Source of the DNA: Liolophura sinensis
Lineage: Eukaryota; Mollusca; Polyplacophora; Chitonida; Chitonidae
Reading direction: 5' to 3'
Assembly: GCF_032854445.1 (NCBI RefSeq)
Contig: NC_088295.1
Coordinates: 18,649,385 to 18,713,384, forward strand
DNA length: 64,000 nucleotides
Below the pieces are notes generated by a model. It made no database searches. It was given only the letters and a program-made list of their open reading frames with translations, and was not told the DNA's origin. Each line of letters begins with the position of its first letter. Position 1 is the stretch's first letter. This document shows positions 34,301-45,999 of this stretch, piece after piece. The position numbers and the translations under genes are program-made.

Positions 34301-37300
34301 ATTTACCTAAGATTTCTGGAAAGCCATTTATCTAAGGTTATTTCACGAGGCTATCACAGTAGTAGCCATAAGGGGCAACAAGATTTTCAAATTTGTAGAA
34401 AAAACATGTTCCCAGTAAGAATTAATCCAAAAAGGTTTGTCGAAAGCTATTTATCTAAGGTTAATTTACCAGACAGGAATGACATCAGTTTGCACGAAGG
34501 CCTTCAGATTAGAGGTAACAGTGATCATATTTAAGTTTAGATTAAATTAACTGCTTACAGCAAGATCACGATCACTTTTAACAATACTTTTAACAATAAT
34601 ATTAGCTCGTCATAGAATCTGTATTAAAAATTAGAGCGTCACAGTCAACATCCATTTACCACTCTAGTGTGGTGTCCATAATCACAAGATCTCGCCTGGA
34701 AACAACAATTCACGCCATTATCGAGAAAGCAATGCAGAACTCCGCAGGTAACAGCAACATGACTCTACATCCAACGTGTAATAGTTCAATGATAACATTG
34801 TCAGCCATAATAATGTATAGTGTAAAAAAGAGACCGTTTTAGAAATTTACTGAGCAAAATCATATAAATAATAATTATAAGTTGGGACGACCAGAAATTG
34901 TGAATTCAGTCAACAAGAAAAGTATTTTGTACTGTATCTGAAGAACTTGTGAAAAAACGATCACAAGTTTATAATAAGTGTCAAAAGTATATACTAATAA
35001 TTACTTATACAAACCTTGTTCAAAGAATGAACTTAAAATCAGAAAGACGCTCTCATTGACATTTATCCTTAGCAATTCGTGTTTGCCATTATTTGTGTGG
35101 ACAGAAGTTGTCAACGCGATAGTGGCAAACACGAAGCAGGCCAGCAGAACGGAGAGTGACACCGCCAGCCAGATGAACAGGTCAAATGGTTGGAACACTT
35201 GGAACAAGTTTTGTGCTTCTTTCGGTCTTGGAGTCAAAATTCCAAAGCTGTCCTGCATGAATGGCGTTGTGAAAACTGCTACTTCCGATCTCTCCGCGTT
35301 TATAGTGAGTGGACCCACACCCAAATCTACTTCCTGTACATGATATAAAAGGTGTAAGAAGGTATGGTACATTAACAGTGTATGCATTTAACGATTCGGA
35401 ATTAGTGCTTTCTTGATGGTAAACACGTCTTACACGTGGCCAAATAAGAGGAGACATAATTTGTTATTATTCGTTCTTGTGGGTTTAAAGTCGATTTCAG
35501 TTTCATTTCTGTGATACGTCATCAAGGTTTAAGTCGATATAAATTTTAAATTTAGAGTGTTTCTTTACTAGAACACGTGTTATTATACCAACAAAGCCAA
35601 GCCGTTGCGATATAAGTATAGTTATATTGAAATACAGGTCAGATCTAAAAGAACCGCAATAGAATGCTTGTCCACGGGAGACAACGAACAACTGTCCTAT
35701 AAACCCAATAAAACAATTCCATACCAACATACCTCTAAATTTTTTCATATCAAAGCTAACATTCATAACTCACCCCTTTTGAGACCATGCCCACAACCCC
35801 AGACCACGAGCCATTAGACAGTTTTGCGCCAAACAACCCATCTTCCGGTTCCATTAGTATGTATCTGCAAACAAACACATAGCTTTCATGGCGGTAGTCT
35901 CGATACCACTTCACCTTGGCAGGTGCCTGAAAAGCTTCCTCACATACATACAGTCTAACCACCGTACTAGCAGGGTTAGGACACGACTATATTTGTCTGA
36001 TATGAGATAGCCTGCTTTGTCAGTGAAGTGAAATATTGGGTTACTTACTTGAAATTAAGGGCGTTAGCCAACTCATCCAAGATGTCAATGTCGATACCGT
36101 GGAGTGAGTTGTTGTCAGATTGTTTTCGACTCACGTGTGGTGGAATATCCTTGAAAGAAATAATAATTTTTGTGTTTATTAATGGTGGCGTAGATATTCC
36201 CGTCGACGGGCTTTGACCTTGGACATCATTTACCATTGCAGCCCATGTGCAGTCCGCGGGCGTATTGTTGCGGACGCAATAGTGAATGCCTCACAAAGAA
36301 TGCCGTTATATATTCATAATCCCATCCGCCACAACACTACACCCCCAGTACTTAAGAAGCTTGGAGTGGAAGCGAAATCTCAGTTCAGGCTGTTAACTGG
36401 TAAAATAATATCCAATGTCCAATATAAATTTAGCCCCACAATCTCTTACATATATTATAATTTTTGCGGGAATGCATAGTTTACGTGGTCAAATGCCAAG
36501 ACATGGCATTTGACCATATGTTTTGATAGAACGTAGGCGAAGAAACTGACATTCAACCATGAAGAATGTTTCAGGTCAACAGTTTCCAATGATGAATGAT
36601 ATAGTGTAGCGTTACTTTATCGTTCAACGCGTGAGATACTTGCTCAGGCCTCTTTGCATGGATTAGCGTTTTCAGAACTTGTGGGATAACTCTAAACTTA
36701 CAAACGACATGAAGATAGGCGTGAGTACCGTGGAATTCGTCCATGCGTGGAATACCACCTCAACCTCGGCGGCTGGCGCGCAAGTTGGTCGCGTACATCG
36801 TCGATCCTATATATGCGCACTCTCCACGCTTTGCCATTGGGGAATATTCTAAAACCTTCCAATTTCAAATGTGCACTAACGTAATCTCGGGAACATTCTC
36901 GAATCTCAGACCACCACGGCATCCCGCCACACACATAGTAAACATTTTTGCTATTTATGCAATTTTCTTCACTATTCTGTACTTTGCCGCGTTTCCTTCT
37001 TAAAGCTTGGCATACACGAGAGCTTAAGTCTTAAGACGCGACTCAACTCAACTCAACTCAACTGGTCGTACAGAGTTGGGTCCACAGAGATCGCCATACC
37101 ACTTCAAGATTGAAAGGCATTCACTTTACGAGTACGACTTCATTTGAGTCCAGTGCTTATTTCATATACACGAGCACTTAGGATCCGACGGAACAGTCCA
37201 TCTTAGCGACACATACAACCGCAGAATTAGCAATTGCTGTGAATTAATCATGATCCACTTTTCTGTGAATTGAAATCTCCAACTGTATCCGGCTGCGTCT

Positions 37301-40300
37301 CGATCTACACACGCTGGCGCATAGTTGGTCACGCAAACTTTTTCAACACAAGCGATAAATTTTGCATTCACGGGAGCTTAAGACCCATCTCAACTGAACT
37401 CAACTCGACTGTTGCTACGGATTGTAAGCTCTCGATTATGCGAAACAACGAAGCAACTAAACTAGAGTTGAACCCTGGTCTTTACATGGATGCAGGTCAA
37501 TCTTAAAGTTGTATGGTCATTAGCAAATGAGACCAACACCGAGAGAGGTCTCGTGTAAGTCGAGTTTTACATGCAGGTCGAGTAAGGCCATGTTGCTACG
37601 CCTACGCCCAGCTTAAAGCTCGGCCATAAACGAAAGCTTAAGACGTAGCTCACCTGAACTGGTCGTATAGAGTTGATCCATGTCGATGATGGTCATACGC
37701 TTTTTGAAATGTACCGGTATACACGTAACGACTGAAGTACAACTCCCGTTGAATCGTGTCGTTATTTCGGATGCACGAGCGCACAGGATCCCACCCATCG
37801 ATCGAATTGAGTTATTGCTTAGTTTGCGATGTGGGGATCCAACCGAAACGAGACCCAAATTAAACACTTGTACCTGAGCATCATTTAATCAAATAATTCA
37901 TTTACTTCACGTTGTCAAATGCAAAAGATGATAGCATACCGTATGTATCCCGACCCGTAACGTGGTTCCACCGAAGTCAGTGAGCTTGTTAGGAAACAGC
38001 CTGTTTGTAAAACTTGGTGACTGTGGGTGTAAAGTCAATCCTTTGCTCTTGGTCCATTCGCCTATTGGGAGCTGTGACCGGAAGCATTCATTAACGTCAA
38101 GTATGTTGTATTCCACTGGCCTGGTTTGGCGACCACAGCGGTTCGAGGTATCAGCCCCGCAGATCTAGAAATAGTGCACGGCAGAAGGAATATTGCAGTG
38201 TCACTTAGATGAACCGCTAAATCGCTGTCATATGACATGCGAAGCTAATTGAGGCAAGATAAACTAAATGGAGGCGCAATGAATCATGACGTCGAAACAG
38301 ACAATCGTAGACCAGCCGTCATCCAAAATGGAATGCCTATCTGCAGAGCAAATACCTAGGTAAGCACCTCTCGAATTCTTACCGTTTTCAGTTCCTCCAA
38401 CAATAAAGAACCACCTCCGCAAGGTCGTTGTTGGTGATTTATGCCAAGCCAATTAGAACCCTTCATATTTCCCTCGTCGTCTTCATTGTCAGTAGTTGTT
38501 ACAACCATCAGAGCAGCTTTGCCAACTAGTCTTTGCAAAACCTGAAATATCGATGATTAGTCGGAAATTGTAAAATTGTAGGATTCCACATTCTACGTTG
38601 ATGTTATTTATTTTGTATTGTCACAATGATAATGGAGAAACGTTATTAGGACAGTATTATATCGTACCTTGATGACTTTTGACAAAAACAAAAAGCCACA
38701 CCATTTCACTGGGGAATAAAGAATGAACCAAATCACACTTAGTTGATAAATGGTATTAATGGCAACAATCCAAAGATTACTATGTAAAATGCGTGGACAC
38801 CACAACAGCAAATGAGTAAATATCATACCGTTAAATGTCTTACGACTCTCATTTCGTATGGGTGAGCTGGGGCCTTTGGTGTAATTTCAAGAAGCAAAAC
38901 ATCGCTGTGATTTGCAGGCATCTGCCTGGCACAGGATTGCGACACTTGGCCCGTAAGCATCACTCGTGGAAATTTCGGGTGGACTTGATCACCATCATCA
39001 TCCCCACCCTGCTGATTTAATGGTGCATATAACGGATTAAGGCCGAAACATGTAGAGGCGAATTGTGAGTATCTTTTGCCAACAACTAATAGTAAATAAT
39101 AACAACAGCAATAATAACAGTGACCATAAAATAAAAATAATTTTATGTTGATGGTGGCACAGTACAGTAAAGCCTGTTTACGTGAGCCGTATGAAATCTA
39201 TGCGTCGAAACAAACATTCGTATACCAATTGCAATTCCCTAAAACGACGTTTAACACAAATCACCAATGCTTACTTTTGTTGTATGGAGATTATTCTGTA
39301 CAATAACAAAGATGCCTCTCTGCTTAGATATTGTCTCGTTTCTATCATTTTCTTGTATGTTCAAGAAAACATTTTTGGCCCCGAGAGATGACAACTGCAC
39401 CATGAGCGGGTGAAACTGTATGAAATCTGTGGAGAAAAAATGGTATATCATAAATTCAAACTGAATGGTTTCAAAAACTATAGCAGTTCTGTTTGTATAA
39501 CTCAGTAAATGGGCTTATCCTTTAATTACTAAATATAGTCATATATTTAGTAATTGCATGTTTTAATGTGGAGAATAGGTGTAAGAACAAACTGTGAGAC
39601 CTTCTGAAATTTCTACATCGTTGCATTCCATGGAATGTTTGTGACCATGACCTTGACCTTGTGACCAATATTCATTAATAGTTATTCAGTTCGCAACCAT
39701 GATGTAGAGATAACATATAGAGATATTTATGTGTTTATTTGATTGGTGTTTTATTTGATTGGTGCAACCACAGGTTGCTGGAAGACCTTCCCACGTGCGA
39801 CCGGAGAGGAAGCGAGCATGAGCTGGACTTGAACTCACAGCGACCAAATTGGTGAGAGACTCCTGGGTCATTACGCTGTGCTAGCGCGCCAACCAACTGA
39901 GCCACGGAGTTCCTGCAGTTCCTGATTTCCATACAATTTCGTTTATTGGTTGCGTGCACATGAAATAGTTATATGAAGAAAAAGAAAGCTTACCGAGTTT
40001 ATGGCTGAGGTCAATGGATATGGAATATTGACCGGTTGCTTGTAAAATATCGAACAGTACTACAGCGATGTTAGTATACTCCTGAGTCAATTGAAGCGTG
40101 AACTCCTCAGGTGTGCGGGAAGGGCAAGGGTCAAGGTCAACAGACAGGTGTGGAATCTGGAGCGTTCCTGTCATGTATGATACGATCATTCTCTGGGAAC
40201 ATTTTAGCACCGAGACCAGGACTTGTATATCGGCATTTAGCATCTTCCAAACTGCAAAGAACAAATGTGTTTTCTTAAGAAACATTAGAGCGATACACTT

Positions 40301-42636
40301 TGTCAAAGGTAATGACCCCTTAAAACGACGGGAAGATCTTGGAAATATAAATTGATATTGAAGCCTAACTTATATGTGTATACTTTGAGACCAACAATTG
40401 GAAACTACACGAGATCCGATTTTCTGAAAGAAATTTGAAAGCGAAATTGATAATCTCGGTTTTAGATAACCTAAGTTTAAAAACTGCAGTTTGAAAACTG
40501 CGGATGGTCGTGGGTTTCCCCCGGGCTCTGTCCAGTTTTCACCCACCATAATGCTGCCCGCCGTCGTATAAGTGAAATATTCTTGAATACGGCGTAAAAC
40601 ACCAATCAGATAAATAAATAAAATATAATGGATGAATTATTACACCCCAGCTCAATGGTCACGTGGGAAGCCACTTCTTTTCATTGAAGGATGCAGCTTT
40701 TTAGTCTGATTGTTTCAGCACAAATTGCAATCTCCAAGAGGGACGGCTTTTGTCACTGGAATGAACCATTTTGCAAACTTATTTAAGTGTTTTCCTTGTG
40801 GTTTCATATGTTGCCGTTTCAGTCTCAAAGGCTCGTCTTTATTTGCACAGTTTTTGCATCTAACGTTGAACACGATACGAAATCACATTAATGGAATCAA
40901 GAATTTGAATTGTATCGATTTAGAAGTTTTTGTTGCTTAAGTTGGGATTAATGGAAATATGGTTGCTAAAACCTCTGTCTTCTGCCTTGCAAAGTTCTGC
41001 CAGTTACACTTGGGATTTTTCCGTCTTATTGTTCAAGTTAATCACTGTTTTTGTTGGATAGAATGCCTGTGATTAATTTGTAGTTTTCGTAAGTTTGCCA
41101 GGTTTCATGTCGGCGATTGTGTACATGCATAACTGACTGTATTTTTATCTGGACAATCGGCTATTCTAGTACCTATATATCTGAACAATCGGCCATACTA
41201 GTACCTATATATCTGAACAATCGGCCATACTAGTACCTGTATATCTGAACAATCGGCCATACTAATACCTGTATATCTGAACAATCGGCCATACTAGTAC
41301 CTATATATCTGAACAATCGGCCATACTAGTACCTGTATATCTGAACAATCGGCCATACTAGTACCTGTATATCTGAACAATCGGCCATGCTAGTACCTGT
41401 ATATCTGAACAATCGGCCATACTAGTACCTGTATATCTGAACAATCGGCTATACTAGTACTTGCATATAAAGGAACTAGAAATGCCAGGACCGAATGCTG
41501 TATGTTCGGTCCGTTTATGTGGGGTCAGATGGTAATTACTGCTTAAACTAAGCTATATTATAACTTCAGTAGGCTAACCTGTTCGCTCAGTCACTGGAAA
41601 CCGGATCCTAACCAAAAAAGATTTATTGCAAACATAACACATAGATTTTCTATAGAACTTCTCCCCATCTTCAGTGCCCACACTAAAAGCGACAACTAAA
41701 AAATGTAAATTCTGGTCTGAAAGCAACTTTGAACTTTATGTTCACGTACTGACCTGTTTTAGCTGCATGGCCTGGACTTGTTGAGTTTAACGTTATCCAG
41801 TGTAGTGACCACACATGTTGCCGGTTGTCCAGAACTGCGTCTACGGCTCGAGATAAAGAGCCCTGGTCAAGACTGACGTCCAACACTTTACACCGTGAAC
41901 AATAAATACATCATTGTTGTTAGGTGAAACTGTTTGACTAATTTTCAATTCTTGGGGGATGACTCTTATTTTGAATCTATTACACACATAACCTGAGCAT
42001 AATAAAATAAACTGGTTAATTAAATAACAAGCGATGTGGTTATATTTAGAGAATGTCAAGCAGTTAGTCGAATACAAGACGAGTAGGTTATCCAATCATT
42101 TCAGAAAACTTCGTATGTACGGCCTCAAAGAAATCTGCTTTAGAAATACAATTTCTATGTCTTGACTAAGAATGTTAAACTTATACGACAGCAGTAAAGG
42201 CTAGGGGTACAGAAACAACCCATAAAAAGTTAAACAGTCCAACTTATAGGTTCCGGTTTATACTCAAAACTTCATTGGCAAAAGACCGTTTTACAGGAGG
42301 GGAATAGTAGCATTATATAACTTCAAAATTCCTTCTTAGAGAATCTGAGTGGCTTTAATTATATAATAACAAAGATTTTATGCAATGTTTTAATACACTT
42401 ACATTTAAGAAACTACAAGTGGAAAAGGATTTAACATAATATTTTTATCACGTAAAAATTTAGTCTGTTAGTAGTATTACACAGGTAGTATTCTGTTGGG
42501 GTAATATCATGTATTTATACAGTTATATTTGTTTGTAAGCCTGCTACAGCATACCAATAGTTGCACTCCACCGAGATGATGTAGAACTCCATGTTTGTAG
42601 TACAACTGACAGTAGCACCAGAGCTTGATATTTCAT
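31355..42636 (-). CDS. Ionotropic glutamate receptor B (divergent type)
   Basis: Thirteen exons on the minus strand: 42636-42555, 41885-41754, 40251-39994, 39426-39275, 39008-38829, 38541-38383, 38164-37940, 36149-36049, 35864-35774, 35333-35015, 34177-33960, 32859-32618, 31577-31355. All have GT/AG ends and compatible phases, giving 793 residues. Exon 1 (MKYQALVLLSVVLQTW...) is a signal peptide. Residues about 28-400 form the amino-terminal domain. S1 has YILMEPEDGLFGAKLSNGSW and PLTINAER (Arg475 is the expected alpha-carboxylate contact). M1 is about 512-533, the pore loop ends SSFFEQG (Glu565 at the Q/R position), M3 has TYTAHLAAVLT (595-604), S2 has the expected acidic residue Asp676 in LSDRNVLEY and a CG at 685-686, M4 about 759-780, and the C-tail is short. 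It should be a ligand-gated cation channel subunit; ligand and subfamily are not assigned. Confidence 0.9.
33025..33275 (+). mobile_element. SINE copy lacking its B box
   Basis: Nearly full length in a receptor B intron (between the M3 and S2 exons): GACTCCGTGGCTCAGTTGG head, GGATGGTCGTGGGTTTCCCC and GTACGGCGTAAAACACAAATC tail. Sixteen bases holding the B box (GTGAGTTCAAGTCCAG) are deleted between GCGGTCGCT and CATGCTGG, so this copy cannot use its internal pol III promoter normally. Confidence 0.93.
36690..37900. other. Intron of receptor B with internal repeats
   Basis: Intron between exons 7 and 8. Contains three related blocks around 37000-37160, 37340-37420 and 37605-37730 that share AGCTTAAGAC...CAACT(C/G)GTCGTA...GAGTTG(G)(A)TCCA, and a pure (ACTCA)n run at 37037-37061. 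It looks like a decayed element with tandem structure; no coding frame. Confidence 0.45.
39732..39912 (-). mobile_element. tRNA-derived SINE copy, shortened
   Basis: Minus strand, between receptor B exons 3 and 4. Head and B box (GAGTTCAAGTCC) are kept; the middle and most of the tail are deleted, so GGTTGCTGG...CAACCTGTGGTT joins almost directly to CACCAATCAAATAAAAC. Confidence 0.88.
40497..40623 (+). mobile_element. 5'-truncated SINE copy
   Basis: Starts at CTGCGGATGGTCGTGGGTTT and keeps the full tail ATACGGCGTAAAACACCAATC plus AAATAAATAAAAT. It lies in the receptor B intron upstream of exon 3. Confidence 0.9.
41140..41465. repeat. 32-bp minisatellite
   Basis: Ten head-to-tail units of 32 bp, TATATCTGAACAATCGGCCA plus TACTAGTACCTG, differing at only a few positions. 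It lies in receptor B intron 2. The first unit is more diverged (TTTTTATCTGGACAATCGG). Confidence 0.96.
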
Positions 42637-42639
42637 CGA

Positions 42640-43440
42640 GCCAACCAATGGCGTGTCTTTAATCACATGCGAGGACCCGATGTCTGCAAGAGACAGGGCA
42701 ATACGTTTTGTAAAACGGTAAAAAAATAAGCTAAGCAATGCCTAAAGAGTGTAAATCTTTTGGTTCCTTGGAGATCACGGAGAATGGCCCCATGGACAAT
42801 ACCCGCTTATGACAAAATTGTATATAGACGGAAACTAAAACATGGAAAGCATAATTAATAATAATATGGAAAAAACACAGGATTTCATGATTGTTTTCTA
42901 ACGTCATACTCAAGAATTTTACGATGGCGGTAACACTTTACTGTTTTAGTACTCGTATGGTTTTGTTGTCAACAACAACTAGTTTAAAGTGATTAAGGGT
43001 ATTCCACGGCTAATCTGTTGCTCTCCTTCTCCTATTAAAATTTTTGGGTGAAAATGCACTGGTGTACCTATCAGGTACCTTACTGGCACCAGCTATTGTT
43101 AGTCTAATATATACACATTATGAAGTTACATAATACAGTTAACAAATGCATTTCAAGGGAATGATATCGACATAAAAAAGTTATGAACACAAGAAAATAT
43201 AGTGGACACCACCTAACCTACCTGCATGCAAGAGAATGTCCACGGACATGGAGCAGCGTACTGTAACATCCGGAGTAGGCGTGGTCGATTGAACCGTTTG
43301 TCAAAGCAGTTACTCAGGGGTTGCATAGAAAGTGCATGAAGCGGAACTATCTAACCTCTGGTGGAGTTTAGTTACACAAAAGAGTAATCAATAATCCTGG
43401 AAACTACACTGGCATTTTTATCAATAAATGATAGCATTTC
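42640..43440. other. Upstream of receptor B, nothing recognised
   Basis: Probable promoter side of receptor B. No exon, no named motif. AT-rich. Confidence 0.5.
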
Positions 43441-43449
43441 TCTATGTCA

Positions 43450-43680
43450 ACAAGAACATGTCCACCCCTCAAGCTGTGCGATGACTAAGATGCCAGACAG
43501 TCCGTCTCATCAAGCTCTGCGATGACCAAGATGTTAGACCGCGCGTCAAGCTGTGCGATGACTAAGATGCCAGACAGTCCGTCTCATCAAGCTCTGCGAC
43601 GAATAAGATGTTAGACCGTTCATCTCATTAACTATGCAATTACTAACATGCTAGACCGTACGCCAAGCTCTGTGATGATT
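43450..43680. repeat. Minisatellite, about 40 bp unit
   Basis: Six imperfect units of the type TCAAGCTCTGCGATGACTAAGATGYTAGACCGTCCGTC. Alternate units resemble each other more closely, so the higher-order unit may be about 78 bp. Confidence 0.85.
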
Positions 43681-44639
43681 TGTTAGAGCATCCACCCGGT
43701 AACAGTATGTGAAGAATAAAACTGTTACAGCTTCCGTACCGTAACGTTAAGACTTTAATGTAGGCGATATCCAATATCATCATGTCGTAGCCCATGAAGG
43801 ATCCCATTTCAGCACGAAAAAGGCTGTAAGCGCAAAAAAAAAAAAAATCAATACAAGGTGCAAACAATCCAGTGTCAACTTTCATTGACGCGCAAGATAT
43901 TTATGCTATCCGATGAGCGCAGAAGCTGTTTAAAATTCACGTAGCCCTTCTGCGTTTTGACAAGGATGTAGCAAAGACTTCCCTATGACATAGTAAGAGC
44001 CACAATTCCGGCTCTGACCACCAGAAAGTTGTTTTGGCAGCTATCACCGTTGGTTTCACGGCTGCTGGCTACGGAATTTCCAGACTAACCACTGGGGCCA
44101 TAGAAAACTGTCATTTGATTTTTTCGCCCTAAGATGAAAGCTTGATACTTTCATATGCTAGGGCACATCCTAATATACATATAAAGAATATAAAAACCAA
44201 GCGTTTCATGCAATCTCAGTGTCATACACATAGTGTCACACCGCATTGTGTCTCCAGAGATAAAGTCACAACTCGATGACATCACCATTCATTAGTTCAA
44301 GTCTTCGTAGAACATCTGGCCTGAATGAAAAAGAGGGGACGCTGCAGGATACACGGGTGTAGTGGGGCGTCAACGAAGACGTTACACTTGTAGACAAGAC
44401 ATAGATCACGCCGACAGAACGTGACAACAACGCTGTGTAAAAACATCTCAGCCAGTGGACAGCCAAGTCTTCTCAAGGGCGTATCGTCAACTTCATATTT
44501 TACACACTTTTCAGAAAACATGAAATTCTTGAGGTGTTGGTTGAAATATTTTACCCGCAGATTAGAGATCTTGATATTTGTTCGATTGACGCTCAGCAAG
44601 CACTGGTGAGTACAGTGCACAAATAATGAGTTCTGTTCG

Positions 44640-45410
44640 GAGAGCTAGCACAGAAAGACAACGAATGTCGGGTTTGATGACTCAGTTCGGATATAGCCTG
44701 GTGTCTGAATCTTCTGAGTAGGTAGACCAGACAGGAAAACAATGTACATATATCCCACTGGCTTGGTTTTCCCTAAGTGAAATATCCATCATATGATGGG
44801 TCACGCTTGTATAGGAAAATTAAACAGCAGACAATGATCTTCCAAATGTAAAAGGGATTAATGCCTTTAGATTTCACATCACTGGAAATGTTTAGTGATC
44901 AAGACGAAGATAGCTTCAGACATCCCATCCGTGACCAATTTGTGATAGTTCTAGAGCAGCACAATAAAAAAGGAGCCTCTCACCAACTTGATTAGTGTGA
45001 CTTTAAAGCCCGGCACGTATTTGCTTCCCCAGCAATTAGACAGTTTCCCTGGCCCGGTTTTCTCCCACCATAATTGTGGCCGCCGTCGTCTGAGTGAAAT
45101 ATTCTTGAGTGAACACGAATCAAACAAATAAATAAATGTCGCTAGCGCAGTTCCATATTGGCATACTCGTCCGGAAATGGCATGGCTATCGCCAAACTGT
45201 CTTCCAATGACAGCGTCCAGAATCTCTGTCACTCTGCTTCATGATGGTGTCCAAGTAAGCTTAACCCGTGGCTAGGGGCTTTGTATTCATGGTGTTGAAC
45301 TAAACCGTCACTCTAGATATATGAACAGTTGCACTTAAAGCGCAACTAAGATACAAATTTCATCATCGACAACTCATATTCTAGCATGCTATATGGTTTG
45401 AATACTGATT
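44640..45410 (+). mobile_element. Internally deleted Penelope-like element remnant
   Basis: The left part (44650-44870: TCGGATATAGCCTGGTGTCTGAATCTTCT ... AGACAATGATCTTCCAAATG) matches the sequence upstream of the PLE coding region at 58980-59165. The right part (45200-45410: CAGCGTCCAGAATCTCTGT ... GTGTTGAACTAAACCGTCACT) matches the 3' part of the PLE fragment at 56955-57135. The coding region is gone. A SINE (44954-45137) is inserted at the junction. Confidence 0.7.
44954..45137 (+). mobile_element. SINE copy nested in PLE remnant
   Basis: Partial copy: AGGAGCCTCTCACC from the head, CCCGGTTTTCTCCCACCATAA, GTGAAATATTCTTGAGTG and an AAATAAATAAAT tail; the B-box part is diverged. Confidence 0.8.
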
Positions 45411-45595
45411 TCACTATAGGAGAACCGATGATAATGTATGTTGTATGCGGATTAATCCTGTGCATTCCAGTTAAACAAATTGGTACGTGAACATGCTAAA
45501 TATGGTTTGCATGCCCTTGACACTAAGAACGAATATTGTGCAAGGAAGACAGAAGTGACACTATATATATTTTTTACCGAATATAACGATATATA

Positions 45596-45671
45596 GGAAA
45601 AAAGAATAGAACGCCTTCTCAACTTATATAACAGAATGCAGAAAGTTGAGAAGGCGTTTTATTCTTTTTCC
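45596..45671. repeat. Hairpin with 28-bp arms
   Basis: The arm at 45596-45624 (ending AACGCCTTCTCAACT) is repeated inverted at 45644-45671 with one mismatch and one indel and a loop of 19 bases. Confidence 0.85.
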
Positions 45672-45894
45672 TATGTAAATTCTCCACACCAAGGGATTTT
45701 TCCCTATTTCTTCAGATATATATATAACAATATACTAACATTCAAAGACATTGACCGAAGCCTTATATTTGAAAGGTCCTATGTAGTATAAACGCGTCTC
45801 CACATGGGATTTCTAGGCTCTGTACACAACAATCCGTCATCAAGAATGAATCCACTCACACATGTACGTGTGACCAATAGCCTTCTGTCATACT

Positions 45895-45965
45895 CACATT
45901 GCTACTCTGGTTTTACTCTTTCGGCTGTAGTCTTTCATACTGCATATGTGATATTTGTGAAACAC
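45895..45965 (+). mobile_element. PLE-related block
   Basis: Carries GCTACTCTGGTTTTACTCTTTCGGCTGTA and AAACACGTT, matching GCTGCTCTGGTTTTACTCTCTCTGCTGTA at 58501-58530 in front of the large PLE. Here it lies downstream of a PLE 3' region instead. Confidence 0.6.
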
Positions 45966-45999
45966 GTTAATGAGGAAGGCTAGTAAAGGTACAGAGCCG

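Noticed and set aside
36698..36934. Open frame in a receptor B intron
   Set aside because: No resemblance to a family, and it lies between two well-defined receptor exons in a repeat-bearing intron.
41140..41465. CRISPR-like array of regular repeats
   Set aside because: Units are head to tail without unique spacers, in a eukaryotic intron; it is a minisatellite.
43643..43885. 80-codon open frame overlapping a minisatellite
   Set aside because: No family resemblance and no splice signals; poly-A tract inside.
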